Shown: positions 10,993-19,067 of the stretch, piece after piece
How positions within the stretch are numbered: position 1 is the stretch's first letter
How the letters are laid out: every line of letters starts with the position of its first letter
Assembly: GCF_014205015.1 (NCBI RefSeq)
Contig: NZ_JACHMO010000001.1
Location: forward strand, 8,742,001-8,806,000
From: Saccharothrix ecbatanensis
GTDB taxonomy: Bacteria; Actinomycetota; Actinomycetes; Mycobacteriales; Pseudonocardiaceae
Reading direction: 5' to 3'
DNA: 64,000 bases
Translations under genes and position numbers: made by a program
The notes under the pieces: generated by a model
Seen by the model: only the letters and a program-made list of their open reading frames with translations
Databases searched by the model: none
Told to the model about the DNA's origin: nothing

Positions 10993-11004
10993 TACCAGTC
11001 GGTA
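10993..11004. promoter_or_regulatory. Possible TetR-type operator between divergent genes
   Basis: TACC-AGTC-GGTA, 31 bases upstream of the dehydrogenase start. Short palindromes of this shape are typical of TetR repressors controlling fatty acid degradation genes. There is no regulator gene beside it, so this is weak. Confidence 0.3.
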
Positions 11005-11088
11005 ACTTGTCTGGCCGGTCCATCGCGGACAGCGAGTGTCGGACCCCCGGCGTACGGTGCTCTGCGTCACAAAATCGAGGAGAACGCC

Positions 11089-12153
11089 ATGCACCTGCTC
11101 GCCATCGGCACCCGTAAAGGCCTGTGGCTCGCGACCAGTGGAGACCGCAAGTCGTGGAGCTTCAGCGGACCGCACCACCCCATGACCGAGGTCTACGCGG
11201 TAGCGATCGAGAACCGCCGTGAACGGCCGCGGCTGCTCGTGGGCACGACGAGTTCCCACTTCGGCCCGACGGTCGTGACGAGCGACGACCTCGGCGAGAC
11301 CTGGCAGGAGCCGGACCACGCGCCGATCGCGTTCCCGGAGGACGCTTCACTGGAACGGGTGTGGCAGTTGGCGCTCACACCCGACCCGGAGATCGTCTAC
11401 GCGGGCACGGAGCCGTCGGCGCTGTTCCGCTCGGAGGATGGCGGCCGGACGTACTCCCTGGTGGAAGGGCTGTGGAAGCACCCGCACCGGGAGCGCTGGG
11501 AGGCCGGCTTCGGCGGGCAGGCGATCCACACCGTGCTGCCGGACCCGGTCGACCCGCTGCGGCTGACCGTGGCCATGTCCACCGGCGGGGTGTACCGGAC
11601 GTTCGACGGCGGCGCGTCGTGGGAGGCGAGCAACACGGGGATCAAGGCGTACTTCCTGCCCGACCCGTACCCGGAGTTCGGCCAGTGCGTGCACAAGGTC
11701 GGCCGGCACCCGGCCGCGCCCGAGCGGCTGTTCCTCCAGAACCACCACGGCGTGTACCGGTCCGACGACGCGGGGGCGACGTGGCGGTCGATCGCCGACG
11801 GTCTGCCCGCCGATTTCGGCTTCCCCGTGGTCAGCCACCCGCACAAGCCGGACGTGATCTACAACTTCCCGCTCGTCGCGGACGGCGACCGCTTCCCGCC
11901 CCGTGGCGAGTGCGCGGTGTACCGGTCTTCGGACGCCGGCGAGTCGTGGGAGGCGTTGCGGAACGGCCTGCCGGACGGCTTCTGGACGGCCGTGATGCGG
12001 GACGCGATGTGCACCGACGCGGCGGACCCGGCGGGCGTCTACTTCGGCTCGCGGTCGGGTGAGGTGTACGCGAGCACGGACGAGGGCGACAGTTGGCGGC
12101 GGATCGCCGAACACCTGCCCGACGTGGTGTGCGTGCGGGTCGCGGAGGTGTGA
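11089..12153 (+). CDS. BNR/sialidase-type beta-propeller protein
   Basis: A 354-residue beta-propeller without signal peptide. Repeated Asp-box-like motifs are visible: SDDLGETWQEP, SEDGGRTYS, TFDGGASWEAS, SDDAGATWRS, SSDAGESWEA and STDEGDSWRR, spaced about 45-70 residues, giving six blades. No sialidase catalytic residues are evident; the family (WD40/YVTN/BNR repeat proteins) is of unknown function. GAGGAGAA lies 7 bases before the ATG, and TACGGT at 11053-11058 is a plausible -10 box. Its stop overlaps or abuts the start of the MoaD-like gene; this gene pair recurs in many genomes, which suggests a joint function. Confidence 0.85.
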   Translation: MHLLAIGTRKGLWLATSGDRKSWSFSGPHHPMTEVYAVAIENRRERPRLLVGTTSSHFGPTVVTSDDLGETWQEPDHAPIAFPEDASLERVWQLALTPDPEIVYAGTEPSALFRSEDGGRTYSLVEGLWKHPHRERWEAGFGGQAIHTVLPDPVDPLRLTVAMSTGGVYRTFDGGASWEASNTGIKAYFLPDPYPEFGQCVHKVGRHPAAPERLFLQNHHGVYRSDDAGATWRSIADGLPADFGFPVVSHPHKPDVIYNFPLVADGDRFPPRGECAVYRSSDAGESWEALRNGLPDGFWTAVMRDAMCTDAADPAGVYFGSRSGEVYASTDEGDSWRRIAEHLPDVVCVRVAEV

Positions 12154-12158
12154 TCGCG

Positions 12159-12443
12159 GTGCGAGTGCTCGTGCTGATCCCGGGGCCGCTGCGGCAGACG
12201 GCCGACAACCAGGCGAAAGTGGAGGTCGACCTGCCGGAGCAGGCCACCCTGGGCACCCTGCTCGACCACCTGGCCGCGCGGTACCCGTTGCTGGACCGGA
12301 GGCTGCGTGACGAGCGGGACGGCCTGCGCCGGTACGTGAACTTCTACGTGGACGGCGAGGAGTGCCGCCGACTGTCCGGCGCCGACACCCGGCTCACCCC
12401 GGACACGGAGGTCCAGATCCTGCCGTCGGTCGCCGGCGGCTGA
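12159..12443 (+). CDS. MoaD/ThiS family ubiquitin-like protein
   Basis: A 94-residue beta-grasp protein of the sulfur-carrier family. It begins VRVLVLIPGPLRQTADNQAKV and ends VAGG, so the C-terminal di-glycine needed for adenylation and thiocarboxylation is present. GTG at 12159 is chosen because GGAGG lies 10 bases upstream; GTG at 12150, overlapping the stop of the preceding gene (GTGA), is an equally credible coupled start. It is cotranscribed with the BNR propeller gene and not with any molybdopterin or thiamine gene, so it is unlikely to serve those pathways. Confidence 0.85.
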   Translation: MRVLVLIPGPLRQTADNQAKVEVDLPEQATLGTLLDHLAARYPLLDRRLRDERDGLRRYVNFYVDGEECRRLSGADTRLTPDTEVQILPSVAGG

Positions 12444-12447
12444 ACCC

Positions 12448-13245
12448 CTACTTGGCGATCACCCGGTACAGCGGGCGCAGCGCGTCGGTCACCGGGCGTC
12501 CGTCCACGACCAGCGGTTCGAGCTGGTCCAGCAGGGCGTCCGGGCGTCGGCGCACCGGCTCGGCGACGTCCGGCACGACCTCGGCGACCTTCGGTCGCAC
12601 CCAGAACCGGTCGAAGTCCGGCTCCTCGGTGGCCGCTTTGGGCACCTCGGCGGGGATGGGCGCGCGCAGGTCGCGCAGCCGGTCCAGCAGGTCCTCCCGG
12701 GACCGGCCGCGCCAGGCCAGGATCTCGAACGGGTCGGTGTCGAACGACTCGGCGAGCAGGTAGCAGGTGGCGGCCAGGTGCTTGCACGGCACTTCCCAGT
12801 CCGGGCACGTGCAGTCCATGTGCAGCTCGCGCATCGTGCTGGGGAACAGGGTGAGGCCGAGGTCGGCGAACACGTCCTCGATCTCCGGTGGCATCTCGCC
12901 GGCGAGCAGCTTGGCCGCGAAGATCGCCCGGTCCGCCAGCGCGTGCTCGATGCGCCGCCAGTCCTCGTCGCTGAACTTCCGCACCCCGATCCGCGCCCGG
13001 TACGGCTCCGGACGTGTGCCCGTCACCAGCGCCACGACCAGGCTGGAGGACAAGGACATCGTCATCACCTGCCCGGACCTCGCGTACGTGCGGCCCCGGC
13101 TCAGGCGTGCGGCCATGCCGAACGACTCCAGCACCTCCAGGAACCGCCGTGACCACCACGTCTGCGCGATGTCGCCCCGCTTGCTGCGCAGCGTCAGGCC
13201 GCCTTCGACCCGCATCGGCCGCGACGGCGGGTACCGGTCAGTCAC
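12448..13245 (-). CDS. SWIM zinc-finger protein, partner of the SNF2 helicase
   Basis: A 265-residue protein with one SWIM zinc finger, CTCPDWEVPCKH (pattern CxCxnCxH), near residues 145-160. SWIM domains bind DNA or protein and occur beside SNF2 ATPases in bacteria. The N-terminal region (residues 1-120) has the conserved WWSRRFLEVLESFG and RLSRGRTYARSGQV segments of this family. The GTG start overlaps the stop of the helicase gene by 8 bases, and GGGAGG lies 7 bases upstream, so translation is coupled. The two proteins presumably act as a complex on DNA or chromatin; the exact role is unknown. Confidence 0.9.
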   Translation of the reverse strand: MTDRYPPSRPMRVEGGLTLRSKRGDIAQTWWSRRFLEVLESFGMAARLSRGRTYARSGQVMTMSLSSSLVVALVTGTRPEPYRARIGVRKFSDEDWRRIEHALADRAIFAAKLLAGEMPPEIEDVFADLGLTLFPSTMRELHMDCTCPDWEVPCKHLAATCYLLAESFDTDPFEILAWRGRSREDLLDRLRDLRAPIPAEVPKAATEEPDFDRFWVRPKVAEVVPDVAEPVRRRPDALLDQLEPLVVDGRPVTDALRPLYRVIAK

Positions 13246-16150
13246 CGACGGCCTCCCCGGACAGGGCGAACAGGTCGCGCAGTTCACCGGTGGACAACTC
13301 CGTCAGCCAATCCTCGCCCGCCCCCACCACGAGCTGCGCCAACCCGCGCTTCTCCTCGATCATCCGGTCGATCCGCTCCTCCAGCGTGCCGACGCAGACG
13401 AACTTGCGCACCTGGACGTGGTTGCGCTGGCCGATGCGGAACGCCCGGTCGGTCGCCTGGTCCTCCACCGCCGGGTTCCACCACCGGTCGAGGTGGATGA
13501 CGTGGTTCGCCGCGGTCAGGTTCAGCCCGGTGCCGCCCGCCTTCAGCGAGAGGACGAAGATCGACGGGCCGTCCTTCTCCTGGAACCGCCGCACCATCTC
13601 GTCCCGTGCCCTCTTGGGCGTGCCGCCGTGCAGGTAGAGCACCTCGGTGTCGAACCGGGCGGCCAGGTGCGGGACGACCAGCGAGCCGAAGGCGGTGAAC
13701 TGGGTGAAGCACAACGCCTTGTCGCCGTCCGCGAGGGCTTCGTCCAGGATTTCCTCCAGCCGGGCGAGCTTGCCCGACCGGCCGGCGATCCGTGAGCCGT
13801 CACCGAGCAACTGCGCCGGGTGGTTGCAGACCTGCTTGAGCCGCGACATCGTGGCCAGCACCAGCCCCTTGCGCTTGACCCCTTCGGCCTCGGCGATCCG
13901 CGCCAGCATGTCGTCCACCACTGCCTGGTACAGCGTGGCCTGCTCGGCGGTCAACGTGCAGAGCTGCTTGACCTCGATCTTGTCCGGCAGATCGGTGATG
14001 ACCTGCGGGTCGGTCTTGAGCCGGCGCAACACGAACGGGCCGGTGATCCGCCGCAACCGGACCGCCGCGTCCTCGTCGTGGTGTCGTTCGATCGGCACGG
14101 CGAAGCGGGCGCGGAACGTGTTGATCGTGCCCAGCACGCCGGGGTTGACGAAGTCCATGATCGACCACAGCTCGGCCAGCCGGTTCTCCACCGGCGTGCC
14201 GGTCAAGGCGACCCGGTGCCGAGCGGGCAGGGAGCGCACCACCCGTGACTGCCGGGTCGAGCTGTTCTTGATGTTCTGCGCCTCGTCCAGCACCACGCGG
14301 TCCCACGAGACGTCGGCCAGCTTCCCACCGTCCCTCGCAACCACCGCGTACGTGGTGATCACCAGGTCGCAGGCGACATCCAACGCCCGGTCAGCGCCGT
14401 GATAGACCCGAACCTCCAGCCCTGGCGTGAACCGTGCGGCCTCCCGCTGCCAGTTGCCGACGACCGACATCGGACACACCAGCAACGTCGGCAAGCGCCG
14501 ACCACCTCGCCGACTATGAGCCTCCAACGCCAACAGCTGAACGGTCTTCCCCAGCCCCATGTCGTCAGCCAGGCACGCCCCCAACCCCAACCGGTCGAGG
14601 AACACCAGCCAAGCCAGCCCCCGCTGCTGGTAAGGACGCAACTCGGCGACCAACCCAGGCGGCTGCGCGACCGGCTCGAGGTGGTGCTCCACCTCACCGG
14701 ACAGCAGGTCGCCGAGCCACCCCGTGGCCTCAACCCCGTTCAACGGCAACGGCAGGTCCACATCGTCCGGATGCAGCCCGGAATGCAACAACACCTGAGC
14801 CGCCGTCATCTGCCCCCCACCGCGCTTGAGGAAGGCGAGCCCGGCGGCCAGGCGTTTCGGATCGACGTGCACCCACTGACCACGGACCCGGATCAACGGC
14901 ACCTTGGCCGAGGCAAGCGACAGCAACTCGTCCTCAGTCAACCGCCCATCACCGACCGCGAGCTCCCACCGGTAGTCCACCAGGACTTTCAGCCCGAGCT
15001 CGCTCTCCTTGGCCACCTCACCCGCCGTGCCGCGACTGGTGGCGTTCAGCCGCAACCCGAGCCGGTGAGGCTGGCGCCACCACGAGGGCAGCATCACGCC
15101 AAACCCGGCCTCCGCCAGAACAGCGGCGTGCTGGAGGAAGTCGTAAGCACCCTCGACATCAAGCTCCAACTCCACCGGTCGACGAGCCGCCAGCGCCCGA
15201 TCCAAAGCCGGATAAAGCCGCCCCGCCCGACCGAGATCGCCGAGGAGGACGTCCTCAGGCCGACCAACCCACCGCCGCAGAACAGCGTCCTGCTTGTGCC
15301 ACAACTGTTCTGCGCTAACCAGAACACTCGGCTCGTCCACCGCCTGCAACAGGAATTCGACCCTCCACCCGTCCTTGGACGGACCACCCTGATCAGGTGA
15401 ACTCAACCGAAAACAAGTCCGAACAGGACTCTCCTGCAACCCACTGGCCCGCCAAGCAGCCAACTTCGACCGAAGCGCCCCCACCTCCCCTTCCACCTGA
15501 GGATCACCAACCAACGCACGAAGCCAACGACCAACAACCCCGTCGCCACCCACGACAAAACCGGCCAGCGCACCCCGCACTTCACGATCAACCACCCGGT
15601 CCAACACCTCAAGCACCAGGTCGCCGGCCCCGTCATCACCCCTGAACGACGGCGGCACACTCGCCCGAAGCGCCGCGTACCGCAACGAGTCCACGCCGGA
15701 CAGAGCAGAACGCCACCGAGCACACCCATCCCCGTCGACAGAGGGAAGAACCCGCCCCCGCCGAACCAACTCCCGCCCAAAGTCAAGAACGTCAACCAGG
15801 AACTTCCCAGAAGCCCCAACCCGACAATCCGGCAACGCTTCGACAGGCATCTCGTCCACCCAAACAACAGGAACCAACCACTCACGCCACCGAAGCGCCC
15901 CCCGCCGAGACGAGGGCGACTCCCGAACCAACTCAGGCGACTCAACCGGCCCACTCGCATAGGACGGCAACCGAACGGACAGAGCACCAACCTCGCCGCC
16001 CCCGAGCAACAAGGCCAAGGCGTCCCCGGAAACCGCGAAGGGATGCCCGATAGCCACCCGAGGCAGTCGTCCGACAACCCGCCCAGGCAACAACGAGTCC
16101 TCAGCCCACAAAGCGACCCGCCCACCAGCCACGCCCAGCGCGTGCAGCAC
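13238..16150 (-). CDS. SNF2-family DNA helicase/translocase (HepA/RapA-like)
   Basis: A 970-residue superfamily 2 ATPase. The first ~480 residues form the SNF2-associated domain typical of bacterial members. The motor follows: Walker A ADDMGLGKTVQ near residue 525, DEAQN near 620 (motif II), LTGTPVENRL (motif III), LYLHGG, SLKAGGTGLNLTAA (motif V) and DQATDRAFRIGQ (motif VI), all intact. It translocates on duplex DNA and removes or remodels bound proteins. The N-terminus is uncertain: GTGs at 16150 and 16156 both follow an AGGGG, and the frame is open to 16258, but the extra residues are low-complexity Trp/Gly. Third-position composition of the first third is visibly less GC-rich than the motor part. 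Confidence 0.9.
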   Translation of the reverse strand: MLHALGVAGGRVALWAEDSLLPGRVVGRLPRVAIGHPFAVSGDALALLLGGGEVGALSVRLPSYASGPVESPELVRESPSSRRGALRWREWLVPVVWVDEMPVEALPDCRVGASGKFLVDVLDFGRELVRRGRVLPSVDGDGCARWRSALSGVDSLRYAALRASVPPSFRGDDGAGDLVLEVLDRVVDREVRGALAGFVVGGDGVVGRWLRALVGDPQVEGEVGALRSKLAAWRASGLQESPVRTCFRLSSPDQGGPSKDGWRVEFLLQAVDEPSVLVSAEQLWHKQDAVLRRWVGRPEDVLLGDLGRAGRLYPALDRALAARRPVELELDVEGAYDFLQHAAVLAEAGFGVMLPSWWRQPHRLGLRLNATSRGTAGEVAKESELGLKVLVDYRWELAVGDGRLTEDELLSLASAKVPLIRVRGQWVHVDPKRLAAGLAFLKRGGGQMTAAQVLLHSGLHPDDVDLPLPLNGVEATGWLGDLLSGEVEHHLEPVAQPPGLVAELRPYQQRGLAWLVFLDRLGLGACLADDMGLGKTVQLLALEAHSRRGGRRLPTLLVCPMSVVGNWQREAARFTPGLEVRVYHGADRALDVACDLVITTYAVVARDGGKLADVSWDRVVLDEAQNIKNSSTRQSRVVRSLPARHRVALTGTPVENRLAELWSIMDFVNPGVLGTINTFRARFAVPIERHHDEDAAVRLRRITGPFVLRRLKTDPQVITDLPDKIEVKQLCTLTAEQATLYQAVVDDMLARIAEAEGVKRKGLVLATMSRLKQVCNHPAQLLGDGSRIAGRSGKLARLEEILDEALADGDKALCFTQFTAFGSLVVPHLAARFDTEVLYLHGGTPKRARDEMVRRFQEKDGPSIFVLSLKAGGTGLNLTAANHVIHLDRWWNPAVEDQATDRAFRIGQRNHVQVRKFVCVGTLEERIDRMIEEKRGLAQLVVGAGEDWLTELSTGELRDLFALSGEAVGD

Positions 16151-16480
16151 CAACACCCCTGCACTATCCGCCCAACACCCACCCCACCCCCCACCGGGTC
16201 CACACCACCCAGCCCAAACCACCCACCGAACCCACCGCCGCCAGTGGCCCGTGAACACCGACCGAACCAGCCCACGACATCACCGCAGACCCAATAGCCC
16301 TCAGAATCGGATGGCTGATCGCCCATCGGGATCCACAGTGATGCCGTGCGCCCACCAGCCGACTGGCGTGGGCAGACCCGGGCCGGGTGTCTCGCCTAAC
16401 GTGAAGCCGGTATCGCAGACCTCGCGGACGAGCAGGTCAGGAACACCACCAAAGCGGACCCGCCGGCGGCCGACGAGGCC

Positions 16481-16604
16481 CGATTTGACATGGGTTCGGG
16501 TGCCTTAGGCTGGTCAGAGCCGGCAGGCTTGGCGGGCGCTCTTTCCGCCACGCCTGCCGGCTCTGGCCTGCCTGGGGTGCCCGTACGGGCCCCATGTCAA
16601 ATCG
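16481..16604. repeat. Long imperfect inverted repeat (about 55-bp arms)
   Basis: The outer arms CGATTTGACATGGG (16481-16494) and CCCATGTCAAATCG (16591-16604) are perfect complements. The inner arms AGAGCCGGCAGGC (16516-16528) and GCCTGCCGGCTCT (16552-16564) also pair, and the segments between align with a few mismatches and a 5-base bulge. A 9-base loop remains. The transcript would fold into one long hairpin. It could be a strong terminator or cruciform, or a miniature element with terminal inverted repeats; no target duplication is obvious. Confidence 0.8.
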
Positions 16605-16663
16605 AGCCGGACCACCCCCGGCACGCCACCGAGCCCGACGGAACTCCATCGACCGGCCGAATC

Positions 16664-16750
16664 CAATCCGCCCGATCCGATCCGACCTGCCCGATCCGAT
16701 CCGCCCGATCCGATCCGCCCGATCCGACCTGCCCGATCCGACCCAACCGA
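16664..16750. repeat. Short tandem repeat array, 14-bp unit
   Basis: Repeats of GATCCGATCCGCCC and its variants (GATCCGACCTGCCC) stand head to tail, at least five imperfect copies. The array is non-coding and directly follows the stop codon of the HTH-like gene at 16771. Slippage-prone; a role in regulation is not evident. Confidence 0.75.
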
Positions 16751-16770
16751 CGCGACCCGAAATCAGACCG

Positions 16771-17253
16771 TCACGCTCGCCGCAACACCTCCGCCCCCTC
16801 ATCGGACAACGCCCGCCCAGGCACATCCGGATCGCAGCCCACCTTCGCCACCCGCGACCGGATCGACGTAGGTGATCGTTCCAACCGTTTGGCGATAGAG
16901 CGGATCAGTTCAGCAGTCGGGACATCCTGCGACGCCGCCATCCACTCAGCCCGCAGATCGTCATCCAACTCTTCCGTCCACGGCTGATTGGCGTTGGCAG
17001 GCCGATCCGGCCGATCCCGGGACGAGCCCGCCGGCGCTCCGCTCAACCGAGCCAAAGCCTCCAGAACCTGCCCCAGCATCTTGCCGATCTTCGCGCCCGC
17101 CTCAGCGGGCAGCCGGATCGAGCCTTCGGCCACCAACGCGCCAGACCCATCCACACCAGCCAAGTCAACCGACAGCCCGGAATCGGCGGTAGCGACCAAC
17201 TGGTAGGTGGTGGAGCCGATCCGAACCGAGTTCTCATACGTAGTTGTCGTCAT
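16771..17253 (-). CDS. Unknown protein with C-terminal HTH-like region, beside DNA methyltransferase
   Basis: A 160-residue protein with no recognised family. Residues 1-75 look like a small beta-rich domain (VRIGSTTYQLVATADSGLSVDLAG). A charged linker rich in Arg/Asp/Pro follows. The C-terminal 65 residues (NQPWTEELDDDLRAEWM then TAELIRSIAKRLERSPTSIR) resemble an SANT/Myb or GcrA-like helix-turn-helix and may bind DNA. The ATG at 17253 is chosen because a TAGCGT box stands exactly 7 bases upstream (leaderless). The promoter has the TTGTCGG element of DNA-damage promoters. The gene starts 36 bases after the methyltransferase stop and could also be read through from it. Confidence 0.65.
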   Translation of the reverse strand: MTTTTYENSVRIGSTTYQLVATADSGLSVDLAGVDGSGALVAEGSIRLPAEAGAKIGKMLGQVLEALARLSGAPAGSSRDRPDRPANANQPWTEELDDDLRAEWMAASQDVPTAELIRSIAKRLERSPTSIRSRVAKVGCDPDVPGRALSDEGAEVLRRA

Positions 17254-17260
17254 GTCGATG

Positions 17261-17283
17261 ACGCTAGCCCAGGGGTCCGACAA
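17261..17283 (-). promoter_or_regulatory. RecA-NDp/PafBC-type promoter candidate 1
   Basis: On the minus strand TTGTCGGAC, then 8 bases, then TAGCGT (TANNNT), then 7 bases, then the ATG at 17253. This is the geometry of the mycobacterial SOS-independent damage promoter (TTGTCRGTG-N8-TANNNT) joined to a leaderless start. The element overlaps the end of the methyltransferase gene. Confidence 0.6.
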
Positions 17284-17289
17284 TTCCGC

Positions 17290-18474
17290 TCAACCGCAGA
17301 GCCGACAACCCGCCGCACCGCCGGCACCCGCCGCACCGCCGGCACCCGCCGCACCGCCAGCACCCACCACAACGCCAGCACCCACCGCACCACAGGCACC
17401 AGCATCAGCATCAGCACCCGCCAAGTACACCTTCAGGTGCTCGGCGATAGCCCGAGCCAGCCCAGGCGGCACCGCGTTCCCGATCTGCCTGGCCACCGAG
17501 ATCTTCGACCCACACCACTCGAAATCGTCCGGGAACGACTGCAACCGCGCCGCCTCCAGGTGCGTGATCGGCCGGTCGACCCGGTGCCCGTCCTCACCCG
17601 GCTCCCACTGCGGATGCAGGTAACGGCCCTTCTCCGGCTTGTAGAACTCGGTCCGGATGGTCAGCGACGGCTGGTCCCAGCGCATCCGGCCCATCACGTC
17701 CGTCGTGCCGGTCTTCTTCTCCCGCCAACACCGGGGCAACAACTCCACCGGCAGGTCGAACCGACCACCGCCGGGCGGGATGTGCCGGTACCGCTCCAGC
17801 GACATCGGCGTGGGGTTGCGCCCGATGTGCAGGTCCGAGCTCTTGAACGGCCCCGGCAGTTCCCGACCGAAGAACTCGACCACGGACCCGGGCAAGGCCG
17901 TCGTCAACGGCTGCTCAGGCAGACCACGCAGCACATCCCCCACGGTGTGCCAGCGTTCCCGTGCATGCGTAGGTGTCGGCAGCGGAATGTGCCCGACCCG
18001 GGAGCCGATCACGATCGTCCGGCGCCTCCGTTGCGGCACACCGAAATCGGCCGCCAGCAGGATGCCGTAACTCAGCTCGTAGCCCTCGGTCTCGGCCTGG
18101 AGCAACGCGAACTCGGTCGATGCCAGGAACCGGTCGACGTTCTCGATCACGAACACCGCCGGCCGGGCCCGCCGCACGAACCGCAGGTACTCACGCCACA
18201 GCGAGTTGCGCGGGTCGTCGACGTCCTTCGAGCCGAGGTTCGAGAACCCCTGGCACGGCGGGCCGCCCACGATCACGTCCACCTCGGGGATCGCGTCGTC
18301 CGGCACGGCCGCGATGTCCGACCAGCGGATGTGGTCCTCACCGAAATTCGCCGCATACGTCGCCGCCGCGTGCAGATCCCACTCGACCGCCATCACCTGC
18401 CGATAACCGCCCGCCGCGGCGAACCCGGAGGTCATGCCGCCACAGCCGGCGAACAGGTCGATCATGGACAGCAC
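17290..18474 (-). CDS. dcm: DNA (cytosine-5) methyltransferase with repeat-encoded tail
   Basis: It methylates C5 of cytosine in a specific site using S-adenosylmethionine. Motifs are intact: I (DLFAGCGGMTSGF), IV with the catalytic Cys74 (GGPPCQGFS), VI (ENV at 111-113), VIII (QRRRR), the target-recognition region at about 200-330, and X (QIGNAVPP). Residues 366-394 form a Gly/Ala tail (GAGGAAGAGGAAGC...) made by an 18-bp tandem repeat and not needed by the family fold. GTG at 18474 is chosen because TAGCCT stands 7 bases upstream (leaderless); ATG at 18465 is an alternative. A Vsr gene lies upstream in the same direction, which fits a 5mC system. The recognition sequence cannot be deduced here. 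The symbol is used in the generic sense. Confidence 0.93.
   Translation of the reverse strand: MLSMIDLFAGCGGMTSGFAAAGGYRQVMAVEWDLHAAATYAANFGEDHIRWSDIAAVPDDAIPEVDVIVGGPPCQGFSNLGSKDVDDPRNSLWREYLRFVRRARPAVFVIENVDRFLASTEFALLQAETEGYELSYGILLAADFGVPQRRRRTIVIGSRVGHIPLPTPTHARERWHTVGDVLRGLPEQPLTTALPGSVVEFFGRELPGPFKSSDLHIGRNPTPMSLERYRHIPPGGGRFDLPVELLPRCWREKKTGTTDVMGRMRWDQPSLTIRTEFYKPEKGRYLHPQWEPGEDGHRVDRPITHLEAARLQSFPDDFEWCGSKISVARQIGNAVPPGLARAIAEHLKVYLAGADADAGACGAVGAGVVVGAGGAAGAGGAAGAGGAAGCRLCG
17310..17417. repeat. 18-bp tandem repeats inside the end of the methyltransferase gene
   Basis: CCGCCGCACCGCCGGCAC-type units are repeated three times almost identically and then decay into related 9-18 base variants. 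The unit is a multiple of three, so copy-number change keeps the frame and only alters the length of the Gly/Ala tail. Confidence 0.8.
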
Positions 18475-18570
18475 GGTGGTCAGGCTAGCCCATGAACAGC
18501 ACCAACCGAGGTAACCCGACCCCGCCCGAAAACCGGTCTGCTCGCCGGCAACCCGGCCGGCACGCCCAGC

Positions 18571-18650
18571 GCCGCTCCAGCCCCCGGCTCAGCCCAACCG
18601 GCCGCGCCGCTCCAGCCCCCGGCTCAACCCGACCGGCCGCGCCGCTCCAG
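18571..18650. repeat. 35-bp tandem duplication at the end of vsr
   Basis: GCCGCTCCAGCCCCCGGCTC and the following 15 bases occur at 18571-18605 and again at 18606-18640 (33 of 35 identical), with a third partial copy at 18641-18650 inside the vsr coding end. The non-coding copies lie just downstream of the vsr stop codon and look like duplications of its 3' end. Confidence 0.75.
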
Positions 18651-19067
18651 CACCACCGCCCGAACCCGATCAGCCGCAACCGTCGGATCCTCGTGCTCCC
18701 ACACCCGCACCGCCAACCACCCGGCCTCACCCAACACCCGATCGGTATTCGCGTCCCGCGCCTGGTTCGTCTCGATCTTGGTGCGCCAGAACTCGCCGTT
18801 GCGCTTGGGCCACGTCCCGTGCTCCGGACAGCCATGCCAAAAACAGCCATCCACGAACACCGCGACCTTCGCCGGCCCGAACACCACGTCCGCCTCACGC
18901 CGCACGGCGCGCACCGGCCGCTGGTGCACCCGGTAGCGCAATCCCAGCCGGTGCAGCTCACGCCGCAACGCCACCTCGATCGCCGTGTCACGAGAGCGCT
19001 GCTTGCTCATCCGGGCGCGGACGTCGTCCGTCGTCTCCAGGTTCCGCACCCGGCCATGATGGCTCAC
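18624..19067 (-). CDS. vsr: Very short patch repair endonuclease
   Basis: It nicks next to T:G mismatches that arise from deamination of 5-methylcytosine, starting short-patch repair. The 147-residue product has all family blocks: MSKQRSRDTAIEVALRRELH, GLRYRVH, the catalytic region ADVVFGPAKVAVFVDGCFWHGCPEHG, and NGEFWRTKIETNQARD. The zinc-binding His/Cys cluster (CFWHGC) is present. The GTG start overlaps the stop of the upstream unknown gene (GTGA), so both are translated from the same message. Presence near the C5 methyltransferase agrees with its role. Being behind a damage-type promoter would make it inducible. Confidence 0.93.
   Translation of the reverse strand: MSHHGRVRNLETTDDVRARMSKQRSRDTAIEVALRRELHRLGLRYRVHQRPVRAVRREADVVFGPAKVAVFVDGCFWHGCPEHGTWPKRNGEFWRTKIETNQARDANTDRVLGEAGWLAVRVWEHEDPTVAADRVRAVVLERRGRSG

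Larger units (their letters stand above)
16151..16770. other. Non-coding stretch of about 620 bases with repeats
   Basis: No reading frame here looks coding. It holds a long imperfect inverted repeat (16481-16604) and a short tandem repeat array (16664-16750), described separately. The first 150 bases are CCA/ACC-rich and probably contain the promoter of the SNF2 gene, but no clear -10/-35 pair is visible. Confidence 0.6.

Noticed and set aside
9298..11088. In-frame extension of the BNR protein by about 600 codons
   Set aside because: It is antisense to the acyl-CoA dehydrogenase; a good ribosome-binding site and start exist at 11089.
16664..16750. CRISPR array
   Set aside because: Units are 14 bp, directly joined, without unique spacers, and there are no cas genes.
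12448..18474. DISARM-type defence system (SNF2 helicase plus DNA methyltransferase)
   Set aside because: drmA, drmB and drmC are absent, the SNF2/SWIM pair is a common chromosomal unit, and a 1.1-kb stretch with repeats and another gene separates it from the methyltransferase.
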